Assembly (NCBI GenBank): GCA_011391695.1
Contig: JAABQB010000002.1
Span: forward strand, 1-64,000
Length of the DNA stretch: 64,000 nt
From: Desulfobacteraceae bacterium
GTDB lineage: Bacteria > Desulfobacterota > Desulfobacteria > Desulfobacterales > RPRI01
Reading direction: 5' to 3'
Shown: in pieces, positions 1-7,643 of the stretch
Layout of the letters: each line of letters starts with the position of its first letter
Position numbering within the stretch: the first letter of the stretch is position 1
Notes under the pieces: model-generated
Told to the model about the DNA's origin: nothing
What the model saw: only the letters and a program-made list of their open reading frames with translations
Databases searched by the model: none
Translations under genes and position numbers: made by a program

Positions 1-1983
1 ATTTTCTTTATAGTTGCGGAAAATATCATCAAGGTTTTCCATTGCCTTAAGAGATAAAGGAGATACTTGGATCATTTTCATCTTTTCATCAAAAATTGAG
101 TCAGAAAAACTTTCGGCAGCCTGGAGTCTTTCTCTTCGTTTTATGAATTGCTCTCCTGCCTGAAAATAAGTTTTTTCAAGATTGTTCAATGGCTTTAATG
201 CCTCTCTTCCAAGCTCTGCAACCACTTCACCCGTCATTTTCTGGAGCAGTTCCGTATCAGTCGGTATAGTAAGCGGGTCGAATTTGACGTTTGCTTCGGG
301 AAGTCCTGCGCTGGTGTCGTCTTCAACCACCTCCTTGCGCTCAATAGTTCTGACCTGAATGTTTTCTCCCGTCCTAACATCGACAATTCTGAATGAAAGC
401 TGCACGAACCCGACTTTTTTATGATTGGAAACAAAGTAATCCTTCTCCGTATATTTAGGAGCGGCAATCTTGGCCGGAGGCGCGGTAGCAAGAAGGTTCG
501 GAGGAGCGTTCGGGTTTTTTGCTATCCAGTTAAGATATTCGATATTGTCCTGTATCTCTGTGCCTATTTGGTACCGGACAGTTTTTGTGCCCTGGGAAGT
601 GGAGGTTTCCACCTGGTACAAAAGAACGCTTCCCATAACGGCAACATCAATCCCGTATACCCGCCCCATTTCTTTTGCCGTCTGTTCGGAAACAACTCCG
701 ATTTGACCCAGCTTCATCTCCTCAAGAATTGATTTCAAATTCTCCCTCTCTAAAATCTTGATATCCCCGCTCGCATTTTTAAAGAGATAGGTTATAAGGT
801 TGTTGGCAACAATTATGCCGGCATCTTTGTATCCGGAAGGGCTGGAAAAGTCAAAAACGGCTATCGATTTCTGAACCCTTTGTTTTATCTTGTCTTCCAT
901 TTCAAGGTGGTTGGAAAAAATTTCCGGATAATCAGGTTTTATGCTTTTAACCTTGGTATACCAGAACCAGGCCGAGCCATATTTCCCCTGGTCCTTTAAC
1001 TTTGCCGCCAGAGTTCCGGCTTGGGAGGCAAGTTCGCTGCAAAGGCCCCTTAATTCAGCATTATTGGGATTCGCGGAATTTTTCAAGGCAACATTATAGC
1101 TTTCAAAAGCCTTGAAAAGCCATCCGTCCGACATCTGGCTATTTGCGGTCCGAATGTAATGAGTGCCCAGCTTCTGCACAATGTTTTTTAAGGATTCGTC
1201 ACCCGGGGTGTACTCAAGGGCCTTGGTATAGGCCTTTAGCGCCTTTGACCAGTCCTGGGCTGCATCCGCTTTTTTACCTTTGTCGATGAAAAAATTTTTG
1301 TTATCCCTTTCTTTTACAAGTGCAAGAAGGTCTATGGATGGTTTATGATCGGGTTTTAGTGAAATGGCTTCATTAAGGTTTTTTAATGCGCCCCTGAAGT
1401 CATCCTCGTCAAAAAGAGCCTTGGCCTTGCCGTAAAGAGCCTCTGAGCCGTTTAATGCTGTCTGGGAGAGGAGTTGTGATGAATCTCCATAATTGGGGAA
1501 TATGCTCTGAATCTGCTGAAGGCTGAAATATGCCTTAAGCCATTCTCCGGCTGAAATAAAACTCTTTGCCTGTGCATACAGACTTTTTGCTTCGGAAAGC
1601 AGCAAATTCTCTTGCCTGTCGATTTCGCCTGAAAGTTTTTTAACGGAAGGATGATTCGGATCAACCTCTTTTATTTTAGCCAGTTTGGCCTTGGCGGAAC
1701 TGAGTACTGTCATTGTAACTTGGGACTGGGCGCTTATGGCTTTTGAAACTTGAGCAACATAATCGGATATAAGAGTCTCTTTAATATCTGAAAGGGCTTT
1801 CTGATACTCAACATTATTCGGCTCGTTTGCAATGGCCTGTTCTATGTAAGAAATTGCATCGGTGCTCTTTCCTGCTTTGCTAAGTTTCATGCCGATTTCA
1901 AACTGCTGCTTTCCGTCCGCGCATGAAAACAAAAAAGCGGCAAGAAAAAAAATTAATCCTAGTTTAATTGGCTTTCCAGTCAT
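1..1983 (-). CDS. TPR/CsgG-like outer-membrane lipoprotein (3' end cut by window edge)
   Basis: The frame is open from the ATG at 1983 to base 1 (661 codons), so the C-terminus lies outside the window. The N-terminus is a lipoprotein signal: basic start, hydrophobic core, Cys21 after Leu-Phe-Ser. Residues from about 25 to 350 are helical and repetitive, with TPR-like spacing. From about 365 a CsgG/FlgO-like domain begins (IAVFDFSSPSG, then ILERENL and a Met-Gly-Arg-Val-Tyr-Gly-Ile-Asp segment). CsgG-type proteins act at the outer membrane. A GGAGG ribosome site precedes the ATG. It lies 26 bp after the FlgT-like gene on the same strand, suggesting a joint envelope role, but the substrate is unknown. 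Confidence 0.8.
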   Translation of the reverse strand, partial: MTGKPIKLGLIFFLAAFLFSCADGKQQFEIGMKLSKAGKSTDAISYIEQAIANEPNNVEYQKALSDIKETLISDYVAQVSKAISAQSQVTMTVLSSAKAKLAKIKEVDPNHPSVKKLSGEIDRQENLLLSEAKSLYAQAKSFISAGEWLKAYFSLQQIQSIFPNYGDSSQLLSQTALNGSEALYGKAKALFDEDDFRGALKNLNEAISLKPDHKPSIDLLALVKERDNKNFFIDKGKKADAAQDWSKALKAYTKALEYTPGDESLKNIVQKLGTHYIRTANSQMSDGWLFKAFESYNVALKNSANPNNAELRGLCSELASQAGTLAAKLKDQGKYGSAWFWYTKVKSIKPDYPEIFSNHLEMEDKIKQRVQKSIAVFDFSSPSGYKDAGIIVANNLITYLFKNASGDIKILERENLKSILEEMKLGQIGVVSEQTAKEMGRVYGIDVAVMGSVLLYQVETSTSQGTKTVRYQIGTEIQDNIEYLNWIAKNPNAPPNLLATAPPAKIAAPKYTEKDYFVSNHKKVGFVQLSFRIVDVRTGENIQVRTIERKEVVEDDTSAGLPEANVKFDPLTIPTDTELLQKMTGEVVAELGREALKPLNNLEKTYFQAGEQFIKRRERLQAAESFSDSIFDEKMKMIQVSPLSLKAMENLDDIFRNYKEN

Positions 1984-2009
1984 ATCCTGCCTCCGATAGC
2001 TTATATTAA

Positions 2010-3086
2010 TCAATCGATTCTTATAATTATTTTGTTTCCTTCGACACTTTCAACCGCTGGGTTAAAATGTTTCTTCTTAAAATAAGACATCTGAATTTCA
2101 TTTAAAAGATGTTCCGGCCACCCTTTATATTTGATATTGAACTCGGCGGTCCCGTCTTTGAAGTTTGCCATGTTCACATCTATCATGCCACTTACATCTG
2201 ATTTAAAAATATTTGATATTTCAAGGGCTTTTGCATGGGAAGGGACCTTTTTGATAATCAGATTTATATCCCTTTCGCCGTAAAGCTCCTTTTCCCAAAC
2301 CTTGATGAGTTTACTTCTAAGGTCGGTCCAGATTGAATCGATGCAGTATTTTGCACCTTCATCAAGAACTTTAAGCTTGTTTTCGCCTGGAAGAGATTTT
2401 ACTGCGGTGGCGGATCCCAGTATCTCCCCATCATCCGGACGGTAAATATTTGTGCTGAAACTGATTTCGTTTACCGAAAGCTCTATGTTCTGGTACGAGG
2501 ACCGTTTCGATGAAAGTTCAAGGGAGAGGCCGACAAGAAGTCCCATCTGGGATTCCCGGCCTTTCGAATGCTTATAGACTGTGAATCCGCCCTGTTTCAA
2601 TTTATCCGTGAGAAGCGCAGCCGATTTCTGGGCTGCCGTAAGGAAGCTCTTATCAATGTCCTGATCTATGACTATGCTTATGCGGGGATTTTTCTGCCAG
2701 TTTAAGACTTTTTTGAATCTGTCGATATCTTCAATCATTGCAGAAGTTTCGACATCGGCTTCGATTTGGACCTCTATTGTTCCCATGTCGGTCTTTTTTT
2801 CTTCAATTATCTTTATGTTCTTTAAATACCCGGCGGTCCGGCTCATGATCCGGTCTTTTATTACCGTGAAGTTTTCAACCGTTGTGCTTGATTCAACCAT
2901 TGCGCCGATTGCCTGCTCAAGGGCTGACCGTTTTGCTTCGTCAATCGCCTTGTCCCGCGCAATCAGTTCTCGTCCCGGTTCAAAGAAACTGATTCCCTTT
3001 GCAGTAACAATTTTGCCTGCAATAAGGCTGGATGGAAAAAGAAATAAGAAAACAACGAAAAAAAGGAATAAACGTTTAAAATTCAT
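2010..3086 (-). CDS. Exported FlgT/LPP20-like protein
   Basis: The 358-residue product starts with a signal peptide (residues 1-23, ending near SSLIAG). Residues 25-120 resemble the FlgT N-terminal/LPP20 fold: a 'GxGxA' type strand region, then AIDEAKRSALEQAIGAMV and a TV-x-N-F segment. The rest is a mixed alpha/beta periplasmic protein of uncertain family. FlgT and LPP20 proteins work with CsgG/FlgO-like partners around the outer membrane, and here the next gene downstream has a CsgG-like domain. I infer a two-protein envelope module; no flagellar gene is nearby, so a flagellar role is not supported. Confidence 0.65.
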   Translation of the reverse strand: MNFKRLFLFFVVFLFLFPSSLIAGKIVTAKGISFFEPGRELIARDKAIDEAKRSALEQAIGAMVESSTTVENFTVIKDRIMSRTAGYLKNIKIIEEKKTDMGTIEVQIEADVETSAMIEDIDRFKKVLNWQKNPRISIVIDQDIDKSFLTAAQKSAALLTDKLKQGGFTVYKHSKGRESQMGLLVGLSLELSSKRSSYQNIELSVNEISFSTNIYRPDDGEILGSATAVKSLPGENKLKVLDEGAKYCIDSIWTDLRSKLIKVWEKELYGERDINLIIKKVPSHAKALEISNIFKSDVSGMIDVNMANFKDGTAEFNIKYKGWPEHLLNEIQMSYFKKKHFNPAVESVEGNKIIIRID

Positions 3087-3262
3087 TGGCAGATTCCCGA
3101 AAAACCACTTAACATACTCAAGATTATCCGGAAGAAAATATTGATAAACTTGTGGAATAAATACTATTAATAGAATGATTATGTCAAGTTATAAAAATAG
3201 CCGTAAGAGGCTCTTAAATGGAAGGTTGAACCGAAACAGCGAGCGCATTTCACGCCGAAGGT

Positions 3263-3283
3263 CCCGCCAATCACTATGGCGGG
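3263..3283 (-). repeat. CCCGCC/GGCGGG hairpin in 236-bp spacer
   Basis: The 3087-3322 spacer between two minus-strand genes contains CCCGCC, nine bases, GGCGGG, followed by CGGAC. A closely similar unit (CCCGCC, nine bases, GGCGGG, then GGCGGAC a few bases on) occurs at 12415-12435 inside another spacer. They look like two members of a small dispersed hairpin repeat. There is no T-tract, so it is not a convincing terminator. Confidence 0.5.
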
Positions 3284-3322
3284 CGGACTTTCTGTCGTGG
3301 ATCTTCAATGCCTGGAATCAGT

Positions 3323-3931
3323 TTAGTCTATGGCACTTTCCACTTTAAAGCCATCCTTTTCCAGGGCTTTCTTGATGCCGGTCGTTCTGCATGGAGAAAG
3401 GCGGAAATAGTAAGTTCTTTTCGAGAGTTTTGGGTTTGCAGTCATTCCAACACTGATAATATCGCCGCCATGATCATTTATAATCTGAAGAACTTTTTTA
3501 ACAGAGCCTGGTTTTTCACCAACGACGACGTCTATCCGTGAACTGGCTGTTACAATGCCCATCATATTAATGAATGCCCCTAAAATATCGGTCACCGTAA
3601 TTATGCCTACAAGCTTATTGCCTTTTACTACCGGCATTCCCCCGATTTTGTTTTTGAATATTTTCTGGGCTGCAATTTCAACATCTTCATCGGGGCCGAC
3701 AGTTACAGGTTTTTTTATCATAAGGTCATCGAGGGATAATCCTCCGATCATAGAAGGAATAAGCCCCTGTTTCAGATCAGCAAGGGTAACAAAGCCTTTG
3801 AGCGTCATATTCTTTCCCACAACAGGCAAATGGCGAATGGAATTAACTTTCATCATCTCTATCGCTTCTGCAATGGAAGCATTTTCAGTAATGGTTATCG
3901 GATCAGGTATCATAAGAGACTTGATTTTCAT
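3323..3931 (-). CDS. Tandem CBS domain plus ACT-like domain protein
   Basis: The product has two CBS motifs (residues about 5-55 and 70-120) and an ACT-like C-terminal domain from about 130 (RIDVVVGEKPGSVKKVLQII). AcuB-type CBS-ACT proteins sense adenine nucleotides and other small ligands and regulate a partner. I start at the ATG at 3931: the GTG nine bases upstream lies inside the GAGGTG ribosome site, which is correctly spaced (6 nt) for 3931. The gene follows ahbD after a repeat-filled spacer and is probably cotranscribed, but a heme-related role is not shown. Confidence 0.85.
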   Translation of the reverse strand: MKIKSLMIPDPITITENASIAEAIEMMKVNSIRHLPVVGKNMTLKGFVTLADLKQGLIPSMIGGLSLDDLMIKKPVTVGPDEDVEIAAQKIFKNKIGGMPVVKGNKLVGIITVTDILGAFINMMGIVTASSRIDVVVGEKPGSVKKVLQIINDHGGDIISVGMTANPKLSKRTYYFRLSPCRTTGIKKALEKDGFKVESAID

Positions 3932-3945
3932 GGCATTCACCTCAA

Positions 3946-4078
3946 TTGTCTGGTTACCGGTTTATGGTTTCTGGTTCGTACTTTGGTGGTCGTGATTCAT
4001 TGTTCGCTTTTTCGATCCACTATCCACGATCCACGTTCTTTCCCTCTCGCCTTATGCCTCACGCCTCATGCCTAAAAC
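3946..4078 (-). repeat. Heptad repeat tract A (ahbD to CBS gene)
   Basis: Read on the minus (sense) strand, the tract runs from GCGTGAG-type units at the ahbD end, through GTGGATC units (GATCGTGGATAGTGGATC) and ACGAATC-like units, to CCAGAAACC/CCGGTAACC units next to the CBS gene. The ahbD stop codon (4052-4054) lies inside the first block. Confidence 0.7.
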
Positions 4079-5143
4079 AGGCTCATAATTGCAAAGAGGT
4101 TCTTCAGCCATATAATCGCCGGTCGCCTCATAGGCTCTAGCCCGGCAACCGCCGCAAACTCTTTTAAATTCGCAGATTCCGCATTTGCCTTTAAGCTTAT
4201 CAAAATTTCTCAGAGAAAGAAAGACCTCAGATGAATTCCATATTTTTTCAAAGGAATTCTTTGTCACATCTCCGCATTCGATATTCAGAAAGCCGCAGGG
4301 CTGAACAATTCCGGTGTGCGAAATAAAGCAGAAACCTGTTCCGCCTAAACATCCTCTTGTAACTGCGTCAAGGCCGTGAGATTCAAAGGTGACGATTTTT
4401 CCGTCTCCTTTTGCCCTTTGCCGCAAAATTCGGTAATAATGGGGCGCGCAGGTCGCCTTGAGCTGAAGAGGAGTCTCCTCCCGCTGGTCATAAAACCAAT
4501 TGAGGGTCTCCTCGTACTCCTTTGCTGATATTTCCTGATCAACAATGTATTTTCCGCGGCCTGTCGGAACAAGCAGAAATATATGATGCGCAACTGCTCC
4601 AAGGCTTACAGCCAGATCCTGAATATCTGGAATATATTTCAAATTCAGTTTTGTTATTGTGGTGTTTATCTGAAATTCAAGACCTGCTTCTTTGGCAAAA
4701 GCAATGCCGCTGAGCGCTCCTTCAAATGCGCCTTCAACCCCCCGGAAACTGTCGTGACTTTCTTTCGTTGGGCCGTCAATGCTTATACTTATTCGTTTAA
4801 TTCCGGAAGCAACCATTTTTTTTGCCGTTGATTCGGTTATCAGGGTGCCGTTCGGAGCCATTACCATCCTTAAGCCCTTTTTTGTGCCGTATTCAGCAAT
4901 ATCAAAAATATCGGGCCTTAAAAGAGGCTCTCCACCGGTCAGTATGACGATCGGATTTCCGGTATCTTTGATCTGGTCGATAAGCCTTAAGGATGCTTCG
5001 GTGTCAAGCTCTCCGGCATATGGTCCATTTGTGGCAGAAGCCCGGCAATGGATGCATGAGAGATTGCAGTTGCGCGTTATCTCCCAGGCGACAAGGCGGA
5101 GGGAAGAAGGTTTCTGGTTTCCGGTTTCCGGTTTCTGGTTCAT
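4052..5143 (-). CDS. ahbD: Heme b synthase, radical SAM AhbD
   Basis: AhbD converts iron-coproporphyrin III to heme b by oxidative decarboxylation of two propionates, the last step of the siroheme-dependent pathway. The radical-SAM cluster motif CNLSCIHC lies at residues about 26-33, after LRLVAWEITR, which matches the family start. The Gly-Gly-Glu-Pro motif follows. The C-terminal SPASM-type cysteines are present (CLGGTGFC, CGICEFKRVCGGC). The first 12 residues (MNQKPETGNQKP) and the last few (GMRREA) are encoded by 7-bp repeats and look like added tails. It lies downstream of ahbC and hemB on the same strand. AhbC was excluded because that gene is better matched at 6452-7636. Confidence 0.9.
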   Translation of the reverse strand: MNQKPETGNQKPSSLRLVAWEITRNCNLSCIHCRASATNGPYAGELDTEASLRLIDQIKDTGNPIVILTGGEPLLRPDIFDIAEYGTKKGLRMVMAPNGTLITESTAKKMVASGIKRISISIDGPTKESHDSFRGVEGAFEGALSGIAFAKEAGLEFQINTTITKLNLKYIPDIQDLAVSLGAVAHHIFLLVPTGRGKYIVDQEISAKEYEETLNWFYDQREETPLQLKATCAPHYYRILRQRAKGDGKIVTFESHGLDAVTRGCLGGTGFCFISHTGIVQPCGFLNIECGDVTKNSFEKIWNSSEVFLSLRNFDKLKGKCGICEFKRVCGGCRARAYEATGDYMAEEPLCNYEPVLGMRREA

Positions 5144-5308
5144 GATCTGTGATCCGTTGTTCGTTAATCGTAATTCGTCGTTCGTTAATCAAGTAGTTTC
5201 AAGTCACATGTTGCAAGTTGCAGGTTTTCATGTTTCTTTCTTGAAGCTCGAAACTTGCAACTATATTTTTACTATCTACTATTCACCATTCACTGTTCAC
5301 TGTTCTTT
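5109..5308 (-). repeat. Heptad repeat tract B (hemB to ahbD, entering both genes)
   Basis: On the sense strand the order is GTGAACA/GTGAATA (5278-5308, containing the hemB stop), CTTGCAA-type units (5190-5275), ACGAATT/ACGAACA units (5153-5190), then CCAGAAACCGGAAACC units (5109-5141) that form the first codons of ahbD. Units are seven bases long with point variation. Confidence 0.75.
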
Positions 5309-6274
5309 AATCACTTTTGCCGCCTCGATTGCAAAATAGGTAAGTATCATGTCGGCTCCGGCCCTTTTTATAGAGGTCAGGGTTTCCATCATTACTTTTT
5401 TCCCGTCTATCCATCCCATCTTCTCGGCCGCCTTTATCATGGAAAATTCGCCGCTTACATTATAAGCTGCAATGGGAAGATCGATCTCTTCGCGGACACG
5501 GTAGATGATGTCAAGATAGGGAAGAGCCGGTTTTATCATTATTATGTCGGCTCCTTCTTCTATATCCATCGTGACTTCCCTTATGGCCTCAAGCCCGTTT
5601 GCCGGATCCATCTGGTACGTTCTACGGTCTCCGAATTTGGGAGCCGAATCAGCCGCGCTCCTGAAAGGGCCGTAATAGGCCGAGCAGTATTTTGCCGAAT
5701 ATGACATGATGGGAATATGGCTCAGGCTGTTTTCATCAAGGATATTACGGATCTCCGCTACGCGTCCGTCCATCATGTCAGAAGGCGCTACCATGTCTGC
5801 GCCGGCCTTTGCGTGAGAAAGAGCGGTTTTGGCCAGAAGCTCAAGAGTGGCATCGTTGTCCACCGTGCGTCCGTCCACGATCCCGCAATGGCCGTGGTCT
5901 GTGTACTGGCATAGGCAGACATCCGTTATTACTGCAAGCTCAGGCAGCTTGTTTTTTACCTCTTTTACGGCCTTTTGAACGATACCGTCTTTTGAATAGG
6001 CGCTCGTCCCCAGCGGGTCCTTCTTATCCGGTATTCCGAAAAGCATGACGGCAGGTATTCCCAGTTCATAAGCTTTCCGGCATGTCTCAACAAGATTTTC
6101 AATTGAAAGCTGAAAATGGCCCGGCATCGATTGTATCGGATTCCTGATTCCCCGGCCGCCTATTGCAAAAAGGGGAAGAATAAGATCGTCAACAGACAAT
6201 ACGGTCTCACGTATCATTCGCCGGAAAGCTTCATTCTGCCTAAGGCGCCTCGGCCTGTAGTCTGGAAATAGCAT
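5297..6274 (-). CDS. hemB: Porphobilinogen synthase HemB
   Basis: HemB joins two 5-aminolevulinate molecules to porphobilinogen in the cytoplasm. The 325 residues cover the whole family. The zinc-site cysteines are in DVCLCQYTDHGHC (about 117-129). The two Schiff-base lysines are in MSYSAKY and MIKPALPY. The family C-terminus LTYFAIEAAKVIKEQ is present. A GGAG site sits 6 bp before the ATG. The stop TGA falls in the first GTGAACA repeat of tract B. Its position between ahbC and ahbD gives a tetrapyrrole cluster; the other pathway genes are not in the window. Confidence 0.97.
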   Translation of the reverse strand: MLFPDYRPRRLRQNEAFRRMIRETVLSVDDLILPLFAIGGRGIRNPIQSMPGHFQLSIENLVETCRKAYELGIPAVMLFGIPDKKDPLGTSAYSKDGIVQKAVKEVKNKLPELAVITDVCLCQYTDHGHCGIVDGRTVDNDATLELLAKTALSHAKAGADMVAPSDMMDGRVAEIRNILDENSLSHIPIMSYSAKYCSAYYGPFRSAADSAPKFGDRRTYQMDPANGLEAIREVTMDIEEGADIIMIKPALPYLDIIYRVREEIDLPIAAYNVSGEFSMIKAAEKMGWIDGKKVMMETLTSIKRAGADMILTYFAIEAAKVIKEQ

Positions 6275-6344
6275 AAAAATCTCCGTAATGGTTTATGGTT
6301 ATAAAAAGCGTTGAGTTTTCAAACATCGTATAGAATATTTTTCC

Positions 6345-6404
6345 TCACAAGAAGCCACAAAAACACAAAGATTGTATTAATTCATCCTTCGTGCCTTTGT
6401 GTGA
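6345..6404 (-). repeat. CACAAAG palindrome, copy 1
   Basis: This is an imperfect inverted repeat. The left arm is TCACAAGAAGCCAC followed by CACAAAG units. The right arm is CTTCGTGCCTTTGTGTGA. About 20 bases of AT-rich spacer separate the arms. Similar elements lie at 46509-46590 and 51124-51206. It sits between ahbC and hemB. Confidence 0.6.
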
Positions 6405-6410
6405 TCATTT

Positions 6411-6446
6411 TGAACTTCGTTCTTCGAATTCCGGACTTCGAAATTT
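6411..6446 (-). repeat. Heptad repeat tract C (ahbC to hemB)
   Basis: A short run of GAAGTTC/GAAGAAC/GAATTCG-type units on the sense strand, directly after the ahbC stop codon at 6452. It is too short to show the full family order seen elsewhere. Confidence 0.4.
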
Positions 6447-6451
6447 GATTT

Positions 6452-7636
6452 TCACTGTTTGCTGATTTCATGATCTGTAAGATAACAGGCCGGATCAGGC
6501 GCCCACACTTCTCCCGTGATCGCTTCGGCTCGAACTCTGAAATTTCCGGCGCAGATATCAAGCCACCGGCAATTTGCGCATCTTCCCTTTACATATTTCT
6601 TTTTTTCTTTGAGCTGTTTCATCAGAGGGTTGGATACATCTGTCCATATTTCAGAAAACGGTCTTTCCTTTATGTTGCCGAAACTGTAATGGCGCCAGAA
6701 CTGGTCAGCATGCACATCTCCGTTCCAGCTTATACATCCTATGCCTCTGCCGGAATTGTTGCCTTCGTTCATCTTCAGAAGCTCAAGAACTTCCCCAGCC
6801 CGCGCAGGATTTTCCTTCAAGAGCCTCATATAGAGGTATGGGCCGTCCGAATGGTTATCAACTGTAAGGACTTCTTTTTCCTTGCCCTTATTATAAAGTT
6901 GTTGGGTGTGGTCAATTATTGTATCTACTGCCGATCTTGTTTCCTCATGTGTCAGATCTTCTTCAATGAGCTTTGAACCTCGGCCTGCATAAACAAGATG
7001 ATAGAAACAGACTCTCGGAATTTCCATTTCTTCAAGAAGTTTAAAAATCCTGGGGATTTCGAAGAAATTTTTTTTGTTGATTGTAAATCTAAGGCCCACT
7101 TTAATTCCTGCGGCCATACAGTTTCTGATTCCATCCAGGGCAGAAATAAAAGCACCTTTGACACCTCTGAAACGGTCGTTGATATCTTCCATGCCGTCAA
7201 GACTTATCCCGACATATGAAAGACCTATATCTTTCAGTGTTTTTGCAGCCTGCTCTGTTATCAGTGTCCCGTTTGTCGAAATAACCGCCCGCATGCCCTT
7301 TTTGACCGCATAGCCTGCAAGTTCGGGTAGATCTTTCCTCATCATCGGCTCTCCGCCTGAAAAAAGAAGCACCGGAGCACCAAACTGTGCCAGATCATCA
7401 ATAAGTTTTATCCCGTCAGAAGTTGAGAGCTCATTGTCAACCGGGGTGCTTTTTGCATGGGCATAGCAGTGAACACATTTTAAATTACACTGCCGTGTAA
7501 TGTTCCACACGACAACAGGCTTTTTATCCAGTGAAAACTGCAAAAGGTGGGATGGAAGATTTGAGGAGGAGCGCCCGTAACGGAGAGCATCCGAGGGTTC
7601 CACGGTTCCGCAATATAATTTGGAGATTCCGATCAT
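6452..7636 (-). CDS. ahbC: 12,18-didecarboxysiroheme deacetylase, radical SAM AhbC
   Basis: AhbC removes the two acetate side chains of 12,18-didecarboxysiroheme to give iron-coproporphyrin III, the step before AhbD. The N-terminus MIGISKLYCGTVEPSDALRY and the following LPSHLLQFS and KPVVVWNITR are typical of AhbC. The cluster motif CNLKCVHC is at about 50-57. SPASM-type cysteines close the protein (RCANCRWLDIC, then DPAC). The gene starts 7 bp after the ClpX-like gene ends, so the two are probably cotranscribed and translationally linked. The SD-like GGAAAGGG lies in the end of the upstream gene. Confidence 0.93.
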   Translation of the reverse strand: MIGISKLYCGTVEPSDALRYGRSSSNLPSHLLQFSLDKKPVVVWNITRQCNLKCVHCYAHAKSTPVDNELSTSDGIKLIDDLAQFGAPVLLFSGGEPMMRKDLPELAGYAVKKGMRAVISTNGTLITEQAAKTLKDIGLSYVGISLDGMEDINDRFRGVKGAFISALDGIRNCMAAGIKVGLRFTINKKNFFEIPRIFKLLEEMEIPRVCFYHLVYAGRGSKLIEEDLTHEETRSAVDTIIDHTQQLYNKGKEKEVLTVDNHSDGPYLYMRLLKENPARAGEVLELLKMNEGNNSGRGIGCISWNGDVHADQFWRHYSFGNIKERPFSEIWTDVSNPLMKQLKEKKKYVKGRCANCRWLDICAGNFRVRAEAITGEVWAPDPACYLTDHEISKQ

Positions 7637-7643
7637 TTGTCAG

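Noticed and set aside
2668-3144. 158-codon frame opposite the FlgT-like gene
   Set aside because: It is an antisense shadow; the minus-strand protein has a signal peptide and family motifs.
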